Assembly: GCF_025770765.1 (NCBI RefSeq)
Contig: NZ_JANZKY010000015.1
Span: 1 to 64,000, forward strand
Source of the DNA: Propionivibrio soli
Lineage (GTDB): Bacteria; Pseudomonadota; Gammaproteobacteria; Burkholderiales; Rhodocyclaceae
Length of the DNA stretch: 64,000 bases
Reading direction: 5' to 3'
In this document: positions 17,881 to 26,067 of the stretch, piece after piece
Numbering within the stretch: the first letter of the stretch is position 1
How the letters are laid out: the number at the start of each line of letters is the position of its first letter
Position numbers and translations under genes: made by a program
Notes under the pieces: generated by a model
Told to the model about the DNA's origin: nothing
Seen by the model: only the letters and a program-made list of their open reading frames with translations
Database searches by the model: none

Positions 17881-19797
17881 ATGGCTACACCAAGCAAGCC
17901 TGATCGCGCCAGTCTGCGGCGCGCGCGCGACCTGATGCTGCAGCGCGGGGAAGTTCCGCTCGGTTATCTCGTCAGTGCGCTGCTGGCCCGCTCATGGCGA
18001 CGCAGTGTCGAAGCGGGGCTCGCTCCCGACGGGCGCCTGCCGGATTCATGCCGGCTGACGGCGACCGAACTGGCACGCGCTACAGAACGTCAGCGCGACC
18101 TGATCGCGCATGCTCAGCCGGTCATGGAGTACCTGCATGCGCAGACGCGTGACTCAGGCAGCATGGTGATCCTGGCGGACGACAAGGGGGTTTTGCTCCA
18201 GGCGTTGGGTGATGCCGATTTCCTGACGCGTGCCGAGCGCGTCGCGCTGATGCCGGGTGCTTCATGGAACGAACGCCATCGGGGAACGAATGCGATCGGG
18301 ACCGCTCTGGCCGAAGCGCGGCCGCTCGTCGTTCACGGAGGCGAACACTTTCTCGAACGCAACGGTTTCCTTTCATGCGCCGCCGTTCCGCTCTCCGCGC
18401 CTGATGGGCGCTTGCTCGGCATCCTGGATATTTCCGGCGACGAACGACAGCATCATCCGCACACCTTCGGGCTGGTGCGCGCCGCTGCGCAGATGGTGGA
18501 AAACCGCTTATTCGATGCCCACCATGCCCGCAGCCTGCGCGTTCGCTTCCATCCGATGGCCGAAGGAATCGGCACGTTCGCCGAGGGGATCGCCGCGTTT
18601 TCCGACGATGGCTGGCTGGTCGGCGCCAACCAGGCGGCGCTCGGGATGCTCGGGCTGCAGCCCGCCGATCTCAAGATAACGATGTTCGAACGCCTCTTCA
18701 GGCTCCGTCTCACCGACCTCCTCGACTGGAACCGTCGCCGCCCCGGCGAACCGATGCTCGTCGCGCGTTCGGATGGCTCACGTTTTTTCGTGCGCGTCGA
18801 GCCGGCCCTGATGACGCGTCCTTCCGGCGTTTCGGTCGCTCTACCGACGCCGCCGGCCGCCCGTCCGAAAACCGCGCTTTCCGCGCTGGATACCGGCGAC
18901 GATCGCATTTCGACAGCGATCGAGAAGGCGCACAAGCTGATCGGCAAGCCGATTTCTCTGCTCCTGCAAGGCGAACCCGGCGTCGGCAAGGAGAGCTTCG
19001 CCCGCGCGTTTCACGCCTCCGGACCGCGCCAGGACGGGCCATTCATTTCGGTCAATCTGGCGGCACTCCAGGACAGCCTGATCGAGGCCGAGCTTTTCGG
19101 CTTCGCGCCCACTCTGTGTAGGGAGGGGGCTCTGGGGCGAATACGCGAAGCGCATAACGGAACGCTCTTCCTCGACGAGATCGAGTGCCTGCCAAAAGCT
19201 CTGCAGGCTCGGCTGCTGAAAGTGATTCAGGAGAGGCGCATCACGCCGCTGGGTGGCGAGTCCGAACCCGTCGATATCGTCTTGATCTCAGCCACGAACG
19301 CGAATCTGAAAGCAGAAATCGAAGCCGGGCGGTTCGACGCCGATCTCTACTATCGCATCAACGGGCTGACGCTCCAGTTGATTCCATTGAGACAACGAAA
19401 GGACTTCCCGTCGATCGTGGCGCGCATCCTGGAAGACCTGGCGCCGGATGGTGGAGTGAGCCTTGAGCCCGCCGTTGCCACGGCATTTGCCGAATACCCG
19501 TGGCCGGGCAACCTGCGCCAACTGAGCAACGCCCTGCGTGCTGCGTGCGCCTTGCTCGAAGAAGGGCAGACACGTATCGGTTGGGAGCATCTGCCGGACG
19601 ATCTGGCTGAAGAGTTGCGCTGGCCCGTCCCGCAGGTACAAGCCCCAGCGGGCGAGACCACTGAGAATCTGCGCGAATTGTCCCAGGCGACGATCGCTCG
19701 CGCCGTCGCTTTGAGTCACGGCAACATGTCGGAGGCGGCACGAAGGTTGGGTATCAGTCGCAATACGCTGTACCGCCGCATGAATGCCAAGAGCTAG
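17881..19797 (+). CDS. AcoR-like GAF/PAS-AAA+-Fis regulator lacking the GAFTGA loop
   Basis: A 638-residue bacterial enhancer-binding-protein homologue; the start at 17881 is preferred over 17818 because GGGAGCGGGAAG precedes it. An N-terminal GAF-type sensor (about 55-210) and a PAS-like region (about 220-320) lead into the AAA+ domain. Walker A (GEPGVGKE), Walker B (GTLFLDEIE) and the arginine finger (DADLYYRING) are kept. The Fis-type HTH is at the C terminus (NMSEAARRLGISRNTLYRRM). In place of GAFTGA between ELFG and GRIREA it has FAPTLCREGAL, several residues shorter. That loop is the sigma54 contact in this family, so it probably activates sigma70 promoters, as TyrR does. It is the prime candidate to bind the palindromes. 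Confidence 0.85.
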   Translation: MATPSKPDRASLRRARDLMLQRGEVPLGYLVSALLARSWRRSVEAGLAPDGRLPDSCRLTATELARATERQRDLIAHAQPVMEYLHAQTRDSGSMVILADDKGVLLQALGDADFLTRAERVALMPGASWNERHRGTNAIGTALAEARPLVVHGGEHFLERNGFLSCAAVPLSAPDGRLLGILDISGDERQHHPHTFGLVRAAAQMVENRLFDAHHARSLRVRFHPMAEGIGTFAEGIAAFSDDGWLVGANQAALGMLGLQPADLKITMFERLFRLRLTDLLDWNRRRPGEPMLVARSDGSRFFVRVEPALMTRPSGVSVALPTPPAARPKTALSALDTGDDRISTAIEKAHKLIGKPISLLLQGEPGVGKESFARAFHASGPRQDGPFISVNLAALQDSLIEAELFGFAPTLCREGALGRIREAHNGTLFLDEIECLPKALQARLLKVIQERRITPLGGESEPVDIVLISATNANLKAEIEAGRFDADLYYRINGLTLQLIPLRQRKDFPSIVARILEDLAPDGGVSLEPAVATAFAEYPWPGNLRQLSNALRAACALLEEGQTRIGWEHLPDDLAEELRWPVPQVQAPAGETTENLRELSQATIARAVALSHGNMSEAARRLGISRNTLYRRMNAKS

Positions 19798-19874
19798 GGT
19801 CGCGGATCCCTGATCGGGCACACCGCCGCATCGACGTTCGCTCCCCGCCAGTACCCACTGCGGAAATCGCGATG

Positions 19875-19945
19875 TGTCATTTCGTGACACGGAGGTGCGT
19901 ATAGGCCTTGGAGAACTCGTGCGCCGTTCGGGTGTGCGGTAAAAC
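19875..19945 (+). promoter_or_regulatory. Regulon palindrome (15-bp form) and putative promoter of the molybdopterin operon
   Basis: TGTCATTTCGTGACA (19875-19889), inside GTGTC-N7-GACAC, is the short-spacer version of the repeated operator. A weak -10, TAAAAC, sits at 19940-19945, 58 bp from the operator centre at 19882, and no recognisable -35 is present. It lies between the regulator gene and moeB. The -10 assignment is guided by geometry seen at stronger promoters and is tentative. Confidence 0.55.
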
Positions 19946-20030
19946 AGACACTGGAAGGCGAAACCACCGAAGCCACGCGATCAGCGAACGCCTATCCAGG
20001 AATCCAGGCGTATGGAGCCAACTCAGGGAT

Positions 20031-20867
20031 ATGGAGATGAACGATCAGCAACTCATGCGGTACAGCCGGCACATCCTGCTGAATGAGATTGGCATCGAAG
20101 GGCAGGCGAAACTGCTCAGCAGCCGCGCGTTGATCGTTGGAGTCGGAGGCTTGGGATCGCCGGCCGCACTCTACCTTGCCTCCAGCGGGGTGGGGAGGAT
20201 CACCTTGTGCGATCCGGATGTCGTCGATTTCAGCAACCTGCAACGCCAGATCATCCATCGCACGCGTGCGGTCGGCCGGCTGAAGGTCGAGTCCGCCAAG
20301 GAAACGCTGGAAGACGTCAATCCCGAAATCAAGTACGTCACCTTGGCAGAACGTGTTGACGACGAGCGTTTGCTCGAACTCGTCGCGGATGCCGACGTCG
20401 TGCTCGACTGCAGCGACAATTTCGCCACGCGCTATGCGGTCAATCGGGCATGTGTCGCCAAACGCACACCCCTGGTGTCGGGCGCGGCGATCATGATGCA
20501 CGGGCAGTTGTCGGTTTTCGATTTTCGCCGTCCGGATGCGCCTTGCTACAACTGTCTGTTTTCCGAAGAAAGCGAAGCACCGGAGCTGCGGTGCGCGACC
20601 ACCGGCGTGTTCGCCCCCTTGGTCGGCATCATCGGCGCCATGCAGGCGGCCGAAGCCATCAAGCTCCTGGCCGGCATCGAGCGCGGCTTGAGCAACCGGC
20701 TGTTTTTCGTCAATGCGCTGGACATGAACGTGATGATCAGCGACGTGAGCAAGGACGCGTCGTGCAAGGTATGCGGAGCGCATCCAAGCCTTGTCGACAG
20801 GGCGAGATCGCCGGCGGAGTCCTGTTCGGTCAAATCTTCGTCGTGCCTAGTGGTAGGAAAGGAATAG
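20031..20867 (+). CDS. moeB: MoeB/ThiF-type sulfur-carrier adenylyltransferase
   Basis: A 278-residue E1-like enzyme starting MEMNDQQLMRYSRHILLNEIG. The ATP site GVGGLGSPAALYLASSGVG is near residue 38. The catalytic Cys segment RCATTGVFAPLVG and paired CxxC zinc motifs (CYNC, CKVC) are present. It adenylates the C-terminal Gly-Gly of MoaD so that it can be thiocarboxylated for molybdopterin synthase. It heads an operon that includes moaC, moaD, moaE, moeA and mog. The tail after CKVC is unusual (PAESCSVKSSSC). There is no rhodanese domain. Confidence 0.9.
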   Translation: MEMNDQQLMRYSRHILLNEIGIEGQAKLLSSRALIVGVGGLGSPAALYLASSGVGRITLCDPDVVDFSNLQRQIIHRTRAVGRLKVESAKETLEDVNPEIKYVTLAERVDDERLLELVADADVVLDCSDNFATRYAVNRACVAKRTPLVSGAAIMMHGQLSVFDFRRPDAPCYNCLFSEESEAPELRCATTGVFAPLVGIIGAMQAAEAIKLLAGIERGLSNRLFFVNALDMNVMISDVSKDASCKVCGAHPSLVDRARSPAESCSVKSSSCLVVGKE

Positions 20868-20877
20868 GTATTACTCC

Positions 20878-21378
20878 GTGGACGACTTGACGCATTTTTC
20901 CGACACCGGGCGAGCCCGGATGGTGGATGTTTCGGAGAAAACGAGCACTCAGCGCACGGCGATAGCCAGCGGCGTGTTGCGCATGCGGCCGGCCACGCTC
21001 GAACGCATCCGGGCGGGACGGGTCGCCAAAGGCGATGTGTTGACCGTGGCGGACGTCGCGGCCGTCATGGCGGCCAAGCGTACGCCGGAGATGATTCCGA
21101 TGTGCCACTCGCTTTCGTTGTCCGGGGTGGATGTGGCGTTCAGCGAAGTGACGGAGCCGGATGCTGGCGGGTGCGTCGGAATCAAGGCTGCAGTTACCGC
21201 GACGTGCGTCGGCCAGACGGGCGTCGAGATGGAGGCGTTGTGCGGGGCGAACGTGGCTCTGCTGACGATCTACGACATGTGCAAGGCGATCGATCGCGGC
21301 ATGCGGATCGAATGTGTGCAACTCGAAGAAAAACGTGGCGGCAAGAGCGGCCACTGGAGACGTGGAGACTTGAAATGA
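20878..21378 (+). CDS. moaC: Cyclic pyranopterin monophosphate synthase MoaC
   Basis: A 166-residue MoaC with GTG start. Family motifs are VDVSEKTSTQRTAIA, PMCHSLSLSGVDV and VGIKAAVTATCVGQTGVEMEALCG-like segments, with the catalytic Lys and the cofactor-binding His. It completes the first step of molybdopterin synthesis after MoaA, whose gene is not in the window. Its stop overlaps the moaD start (ATGA). Confidence 0.95.
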   Translation: MDDLTHFSDTGRARMVDVSEKTSTQRTAIASGVLRMRPATLERIRAGRVAKGDVLTVADVAAVMAAKRTPEMIPMCHSLSLSGVDVAFSEVTEPDAGGCVGIKAAVTATCVGQTGVEMEALCGANVALLTIYDMCKAIDRGMRIECVQLEEKRGGKSGHWRRGDLK

Positions 21379-21614
21379 TCAACGTGTTGTTTTTCGGCCC
21401 GGTCGCCGACCGTGTGGGTGCAGCCGTGCTGCAATTGGAGCATCGCCAAGGATGGAGCGTGAAGGACCTGCGCGGGGAACTGGCCCAACGGTATCCGGAA
21501 GCCTTCGATATCGCGTGTTTTACTGCCGTCGATGGCGCGCACGTGCGCGACCTTGGGCGCACGCTTGACGACGGCAGCGAAGTCGCCTTCATGGCAAAGT
21601 TCTCGGGAGGCTAG
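21375..21614 (+). CDS. moaD: Molybdopterin synthase small subunit MoaD
   Basis: A 79-residue beta-grasp protein (MINVLFFGPVADRVGAAVLQL) ending in FSGG. The terminal Gly-Gly is the site of MoeB adenylation and thiocarboxylation. It is translationally coupled to moaC by ATGA and followed by moaE after one base. It is the canonical MoaD among three MoaD-like proteins in the window. Confidence 0.93.
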   Translation: MINVLFFGPVADRVGAAVLQLEHRQGWSVKDLRGELAQRYPEAFDIACFTAVDGAHVRDLGRTLDDGSEVAFMAKFSGG

Positions 21615-21615
21615 C

Positions 21616-22041
21616 GTGCATAAAGCCGTACGAATTCAGTACGAGGATTTTTCCACGGACGATGAGATCGAGGCGTTACGTGCAACGTCGAAACGCATCG
21701 GCGGCATCGGCCTGTTCCTCGGCTGTGCGCGCGATTTCTCCGAGGGAAGGGAAGTCTCCGAGATCGATTTCGATGCTTACGACCGCATGGCGCTCTCCGA
21801 GTTGAGCGCGTTGCGTGACGAAGCTATCGCCCGATTTGGTCTGATGGGTGCCCGCATCGTCCACCGGGTCGGCACGGTGACGAGCGGAGAGAACATCGTC
21901 CTCATCGTGACGGGGGCCGAACACCGTGCAGCCGCTCTCGACGCCTGCCGCTGGATCATCGACGAACTGAAAGAACGGGTACCGATCTGGAAGAAGGAGA
22001 TCACCCCGGAAGGCGACTCCTGGGTCGTGCCGCATCCTTGA
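21616..22041 (+). CDS. moaE: Molybdopterin synthase large subunit MoaE
   Basis: A 141-residue MoaE starting at GTG 21616 with GGAGG just upstream. Family segments include GGIGLFLGCARDFSEGREV, VHRVGTVTSGENIVLIV and the C-terminal PIWKKEITPEGDSWV with the catalytic Lys. It transfers sulfur from MoaD to precursor Z to give molybdopterin. Confidence 0.94.
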   Translation: MHKAVRIQYEDFSTDDEIEALRATSKRIGGIGLFLGCARDFSEGREVSEIDFDAYDRMALSELSALRDEAIARFGLMGARIVHRVGTVTSGENIVLIVTGAEHRAAALDACRWIIDELKERVPIWKKEITPEGDSWVVPHP

Positions 22042-22082
22042 TAGCGAAATGGCGAACGACAAGAAATAAGCGGAGCCGGATC

Positions 22083-23321
22083 ATGGAGAACGTGAAAGCC
22101 AGCGAGGCGCAACGGATTATCGGCGAGTGCATCAAGCCGCTCGGCGTCGAAAGCGTGTCGCTCGAGCAATCGCTCGGACGCGTGCTCGCAGAGCAACTCA
22201 CCGCCAATCGCGACTTGCCGCCCTTCGCCGTTTCGGCGATGGACGGCTTTGCCGTGCGTGCCGTTGACGTGGGAACGGCGCCCAAAACGCTCGAGATAAT
22301 CGAAGAGATCAACGCCGGTGAGATGCCGCGGCTCGCCGTCCAGGCGGGTCAATGCGCGCGCATCATGACCGGAGCGCCCATGCCTCGGGGTGCCGATGCC
22401 GTGATCAAGGTCGAGGACACCGAAGCGGTAGAGGAGGGGCGCGTGCGGATCGGCGTGACCGCCGACGCCGGAAACTTCGTTCGTCCACGTGGCGAGAGCA
22501 TGCATTTGGGCGACGTGGTGCTCACGGCTGGAACGCCGATTTTCCCGGGCGTCGTCGGCGTGTTGGCCACCGTCAAGGCGCGCCGGTTCTCGGTCTATCG
22601 CCGTCCCACGGTGGCCATTCTTTCGACCGGCGATGAGCTGGAAGGCCTGGACGAGCCCGTCGATCCGACCAAGATTCCCGATTCGAACACCTATGCGGTG
22701 ATGGCGCAGGTACAGAGCCTCGGCATCGAGCCCGTCATGCTCGGCATTGCGCGCGACGATCCGGTTGCTCTGGAGGCGCTGCTCAAGCACGGCCTCGAAT
22801 GCGACGTCCTGTTGGTCTCCGGCGGCAGCTCCGAAGGCGCCCGCGATTTGGTGCGTCCCTGCGTTGAGAAGCTTGGTGTGCAGATCAAGTTCTGGCGTGT
22901 GGCGACGCGGCCCGGCCACCCCTTCGCGTTCGGTCAGCGCGAGGCAACGTACTTCTTCGGGCTGCCCGGGTATCCGGTGTCGAGCATGGTCTGCTGCGAA
23001 CAGTTCGTTCTCCCCGCCCTGCGTCGCCTGATGGGCCAGACGCGCGTCTATCGGCGTACGGTGAAAGCTCGGTTGGCACAGCCGTTCAGAGCACATCCCG
23101 GGCGTACCGAGTTTGTGCGCGTCGTGCTGTCGCAGGAGGCGCTCGAGTTCGTCGCCACACCGACAGGCAGCCAGAGCAGCATGGTCTTGCTGTCCATGGC
23201 GCGTGCGGAAGGCTTCATGATCGTCCCTGCCGACTGCAAGGGCCTTGCCGCGGGCGATTACGTCACCGTGCAGTTGCTCGACGGCGCCGTGTTGCAGGAG
23301 AGCATGGGATTCAACGAGTAA
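22083..23321 (+). CDS. moeA: Molybdopterin molybdenumtransferase MoeA (copy 1)
   Basis: A 412-residue MoeA. The hallmark AMDGFAVRA and the metal-insertion segment RIMTGAPMPRGADAVIKVED are present, with the domain 3 motif LSTGDEL, the GGSSEG loop and the GLPGYPVSSMVC region. It inserts molybdate (or tungstate) into adenylylated molybdopterin. A second, diverged MoeA lies at 38535-39767. Two MoeA proteins occur in organisms that separate molybdenum from tungsten cofactors, as in archaea. Confidence 0.94.
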   Translation: MENVKASEAQRIIGECIKPLGVESVSLEQSLGRVLAEQLTANRDLPPFAVSAMDGFAVRAVDVGTAPKTLEIIEEINAGEMPRLAVQAGQCARIMTGAPMPRGADAVIKVEDTEAVEEGRVRIGVTADAGNFVRPRGESMHLGDVVLTAGTPIFPGVVGVLATVKARRFSVYRRPTVAILSTGDELEGLDEPVDPTKIPDSNTYAVMAQVQSLGIEPVMLGIARDDPVALEALLKHGLECDVLLVSGGSSEGARDLVRPCVEKLGVQIKFWRVATRPGHPFAFGQREATYFFGLPGYPVSSMVCCEQFVLPALRRLMGQTRVYRRTVKARLAQPFRAHPGRTEFVRVVLSQEALEFVATPTGSQSSMVLLSMARAEGFMIVPADCKGLAAGDYVTVQLLDGAVLQESMGFNE

Positions 23322-23354
23322 GGCAGCGAACAAGAGCCATTGAGGAGGGCGATC

Positions 23355-23897
23355 GTGAGCAGTGCACGAATCGGCATGGTGACGGTCTCCGACCGAGCCA
23401 GCCGCGGCGACTACGAAGACAAGGGGGGACCGGCCATCCGGGCTTGGCTCGACCGCGTACTGATCGGCGCTTGGGAGCCGGTGGTTCGCATCATCCCGGA
23501 CGAACAGGCACTGATCGAAGCAACGCTTGTCGAGCTCACCGACAACGAAGAGTGCTGCCTGGTCATCACGACCGGCGGTACTGGCCCCGCAGCGCGCGAC
23601 GTGACGCCGGAAGCGACGGAGGCGGTCTGCCAGAAGATGATGCCGGGTTTTGGCGAGTTGATGCGCGCGGCCTCACTCAAGGTCGTGCCGACGGCTATCC
23701 TTTCCCGGCAAATGGCCGGCATCCGCGGCAAGAGCTTTATCGTCAATCTGCCGGGCAAGCCTTCGGCGATCGATGATTGCCTGAACGCCGTTTTCCCGGC
23801 GATTCCGTATTGCATCGACCTGATCGGCGGCGATTATCTGCAAGCCGATCCGGCGCAGTGCAACGTTTTCCGTCCGCCGCATGCCGTCAAACGATAG
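23355..23897 (+). CDS. mog: Molybdopterin adenylyltransferase (Mog)
   Basis: A 180-residue MogA/Cnx1G-type protein. GTG at 23355 has AGGAGGG upstream. Motifs are VTVSDRASRGDYEDKGGP, ITTGGTGPAARDVTPEAT and INLPGKPSAI-like VNLPGKPSAID, the MPT-AMP forming site. It activates molybdopterin for metal insertion by MoeA, encoded just upstream in the operon. Confidence 0.92.
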   Translation: MSSARIGMVTVSDRASRGDYEDKGGPAIRAWLDRVLIGAWEPVVRIIPDEQALIEATLVELTDNEECCLVITTGGTGPAARDVTPEATEAVCQKMMPGFGELMRAASLKVVPTAILSRQMAGIRGKSFIVNLPGKPSAIDDCLNAVFPAIPYCIDLIGGDYLQADPAQCNVFRPPHAVKR

Positions 23898-24225
23898 CGG
23901 GGTTTCCGATACCCGGTGTGCGGAGGCACCGGAAAGTATCGGAAGCGCCCAAGCCATAGAACTCCATGCCTTCATGGGGCTCGCCGAACTCTTCCGCGCT
24001 CGCGGGTGGACGAATCCTGTGTCTTACCCTATCCAAGAGGCGATGGCCGGAGGTGCCTTGCTCGACCGGCTCGACATTCCGCGTAATGACGTCGAGGTGA
24101 TGTTCATCAACCGCAAGGCGGTGGCGGCGGACTGCGCCGAGGTTCATCCCGGCGACCGTGTTGCGCTCGTACCGCCCGGCGTGCCGGGCCCGCATCGATT
24201 TCTTCTCGGCTTCAAGAACCGCTGA
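23881..24225 (+). CDS. MoaD/ThiS-like beta-grasp protein without a C-terminal Gly-Gly
   Basis: A 114-residue protein at the end of the molybdopterin operon; its frame overlaps mog by 17 bp. After about 25 variable residues comes a ubiquitin-like beta-grasp pattern (IELHAFMGLAELF, LLDRLDIPRNDVEVMFINRKAVAADCAEVHPGDRVALVPPG). It ends HRFLLGFKNR instead of Gly-Gly, so it cannot be thiocarboxylated in the usual way. It may bind a pterin-enzyme subunit or act as a scaffold. A later start near 23974 would trim the N terminus. It converges on the flavodiiron gene with a gap of 6 bp. Confidence 0.7.
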   Translation: MPSNDSGVSDTRCAEAPESIGSAQAIELHAFMGLAELFRARGWTNPVSYPIQEAMAGGALLDRLDIPRNDVEVMFINRKAVAADCAEVHPGDRVALVPPGVPGPHRFLLGFKNR

Positions 24226-24231
24226 TCGGGT

Positions 24232-25419
24232 TCAAGCCGGGAGCGGCTCGACCGAGTTCGCGGTGAGGATCGCGGCAGCCAAAGCGTCAAGCGCGGCGTA
24301 GCTGTCGGCCTTGGGTACGCCGGCGATATTCACCGGCGGGAACCATTCAACCTTGAGGTTGGGCAGCAGCGGCGTGAGTGTTTCGGGCATGGTCGTACCC
24401 CAGCCATACGACCCGATGATCGCGGCGAACTTCGTTTTCGGACGCAAGGCGTTGATCAGGTAAGCCGCGGATGCCATCGCCGGATGCGGACCTTCAAGCA
24501 CGGTCGGCGAAGCGAAGACGATCGTCGAAGCCTCGACCAATGACGACGCGAGGCGACCGGTGTCGAGGTCGACGACGTTGTAAGGCTGAACCGCCAACCC
24601 TTTCTCCATCAGCCGGTCGACCAGATAGGCGACCATCTTTGCCGTGCTCTCGTACATCGAGAGGTAAGGAATGACGACCAGCGGTCGGGTGTCGTCGCCC
24701 GCCCAGCGCCGGTACAGCGAGAGGATGAACTCAGGGCGCGCGTACACCGGACCGTGGCTGGCGCCGATCATCGCGATATCGAGACTTTCGAGGCGCTTGA
24801 GCGCTTTGATCACGTTCGGACGGTACGTCATCATGATTTCCGCGTAGTACGTGAGGGCCGCCCGTTCGACCCGAGCCTCGTCGTCAGCGTAGAGGTCTGA
24901 TGTCGCGAGATGGGCGCCGAGGAAGTCGCACGAGAAGAGAATGCGGTCCTCCCGCAGATAGGTGAACGTCGTATCCGGCCAATGCACCCAGGGCACCCAC
25001 ATGAAGTGCAGCGACTTGTCTCCCATAGAGAGCGTCTGGTTGTCCTGGAGCAGAACCAGAGATTCCGGCGGTAGATCGAAGCTTGCCTTGAGCAGGCTTC
25101 GGCATTTGACGTTGGCGAGTACCTTGGCGTCCGGGTACTCGGCCAGCACCGCCGGGATCGATCCGGAGTGGTCGGGTTCAGCATGGTTCGAGACGATGTA
25201 GTCGAGCCGTTCGAGGCCGAGGCTTTTCAGCGCGCGAATGAACTCGCCGCTCATCGTCGGGTGCACCGTGTCGATGAGTGCCGTTTTCTCGCTGCCCTTC
25301 ACCACATACGCGTTGTAGCTCGTTCCCTCTGGCAGCGGCACCAGTTCGTCGAACAGCTTGCGGTTCCAGTCGATGGCTGAAATCGAGTACACGTTCGGTT
25401 TGAGTTTTCTGACGATCAT
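24232..25419 (-). CDS. Flavodiiron protein (A-type flavoprotein)
   Basis: A 395-residue protein with an N-terminal metallo-beta-lactamase diiron domain (about 1-245) and a C-terminal flavodoxin domain (about 250-390). The diiron ligands are visible in HAEPDHSG, the DTVHPTMSGE region and GASHGP. These enzymes reduce oxygen to water or nitric oxide to nitrous oxide with electrons from rubredoxin, ferredoxin or NADH. As last gene of the Mop/Trs-type operon it probably protects the oxygen-sensitive radical SAM, tungsten and hydrogenase enzymes. Confidence 0.92.
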   Translation of the reverse strand: MIVRKLKPNVYSISAIDWNRKLFDELVPLPEGTSYNAYVVKGSEKTALIDTVHPTMSGEFIRALKSLGLERLDYIVSNHAEPDHSGSIPAVLAEYPDAKVLANVKCRSLLKASFDLPPESLVLLQDNQTLSMGDKSLHFMWVPWVHWPDTTFTYLREDRILFSCDFLGAHLATSDLYADDEARVERAALTYYAEIMMTYRPNVIKALKRLESLDIAMIGASHGPVYARPEFILSLYRRWAGDDTRPLVVIPYLSMYESTAKMVAYLVDRLMEKGLAVQPYNVVDLDTGRLASSLVEASTIVFASPTVLEGPHPAMASAAYLINALRPKTKFAAIIGSYGWGTTMPETLTPLLPNLKVEWFPPVNIAGVPKADSYAALDALAAAILTANSVEPLPA

Positions 25420-25440
25420 GATGAAATCCCCTTTCGTGTT

Positions 25441-26067
25441 CTATTGATCCTGCGCGCCATCGTGGCGAAGGTCGGCCGTGCGGCCGTTGATGAGGCGTAC
25501 CTTGATTTGTTCGCCGTTGCATTCAACGACGTTCACGCAACCGTAGTCCTGGCCGATGCGAAAGATGTTCTCGACGGGCATGCCGAGCAGGTCGGCGAGC
25601 AACAAGCGATTGACGCCGGCATGGCCGACGACCGCGATACTGCGGTGGCCGCTGTGGAGCATCGCATTCCAGACGGAGAGGACACGGCCCCGGACGTCCG
25701 AAAAACTTTCTCCACCTGGGACGCGGTAATGCTCAAGATCGGCGCCGCGTGATGCGTATTGCGCAGGGAAGCGCGAAGCGACTTCGCGCCGCGTCAGTCC
25801 CTCCCACTCCCCGAGCGCAATCTCGCGCAAGGCAGGCCGCGCCTCGATCGAGGCGCCGGTCTCCTCGCCGATCAACCCGGCTGTCTGTCGGGAACGCAGC
25901 AGATCGCTGCAATAGATCGTCTCGATGCCACAATCGCGCAGCGCTTCGCCAAGCCTCCTGGCTTGACGAAAGCCTTCCGGCGACAGCGGCAGGTCGGTCT
26001 GCCCGATGAAGCGGGCATGGCTGTCGGCAGACAAGGCGCCATGGCGCAGCAGGTAAAGCGAGGTCAT
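25441..26067 (-). CDS. Histidine phosphatase family protein (phosphoglycerate mutase-like)
   Basis: A 208-residue phosphatase with the RHG catalytic motif near the N terminus (YLLRHGALSAD). The second His is in VVGHAGVNRLLL and a conserved Arg in CSDLLRSRQTA. CobC-type alpha-ribazole phosphatases look alike. Its start overlaps the stop of the CoA-ligase gene (ATGA), so it belongs to the Mop operon. It may remove a phosphate from a nucleotide-linked intermediate made by the neighbouring enzymes; the substrate is unknown. Confidence 0.88.
   Translation of the reverse strand: MTSLYLLRHGALSADSHARFIGQTDLPLSPEGFRQARRLGEALRDCGIETIYCSDLLRSRQTAGLIGEETGASIEARPALREIALGEWEGLTRREVASRFPAQYASRGADLEHYRVPGGESFSDVRGRVLSVWNAMLHSGHRSIAVVGHAGVNRLLLADLLGMPVENIFRIGQDYGCVNVVECNGEQIKVRLINGRTADLRHDGAQDQ

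Noticed and set aside
21777-23333. 518-residue frame antisense to moaE and moeA
   Set aside because: Lies wholly opposite well-recognised moaE and moeA; sequence is rich in His, Arg and Asp as expected of a GC-rich shadow frame.
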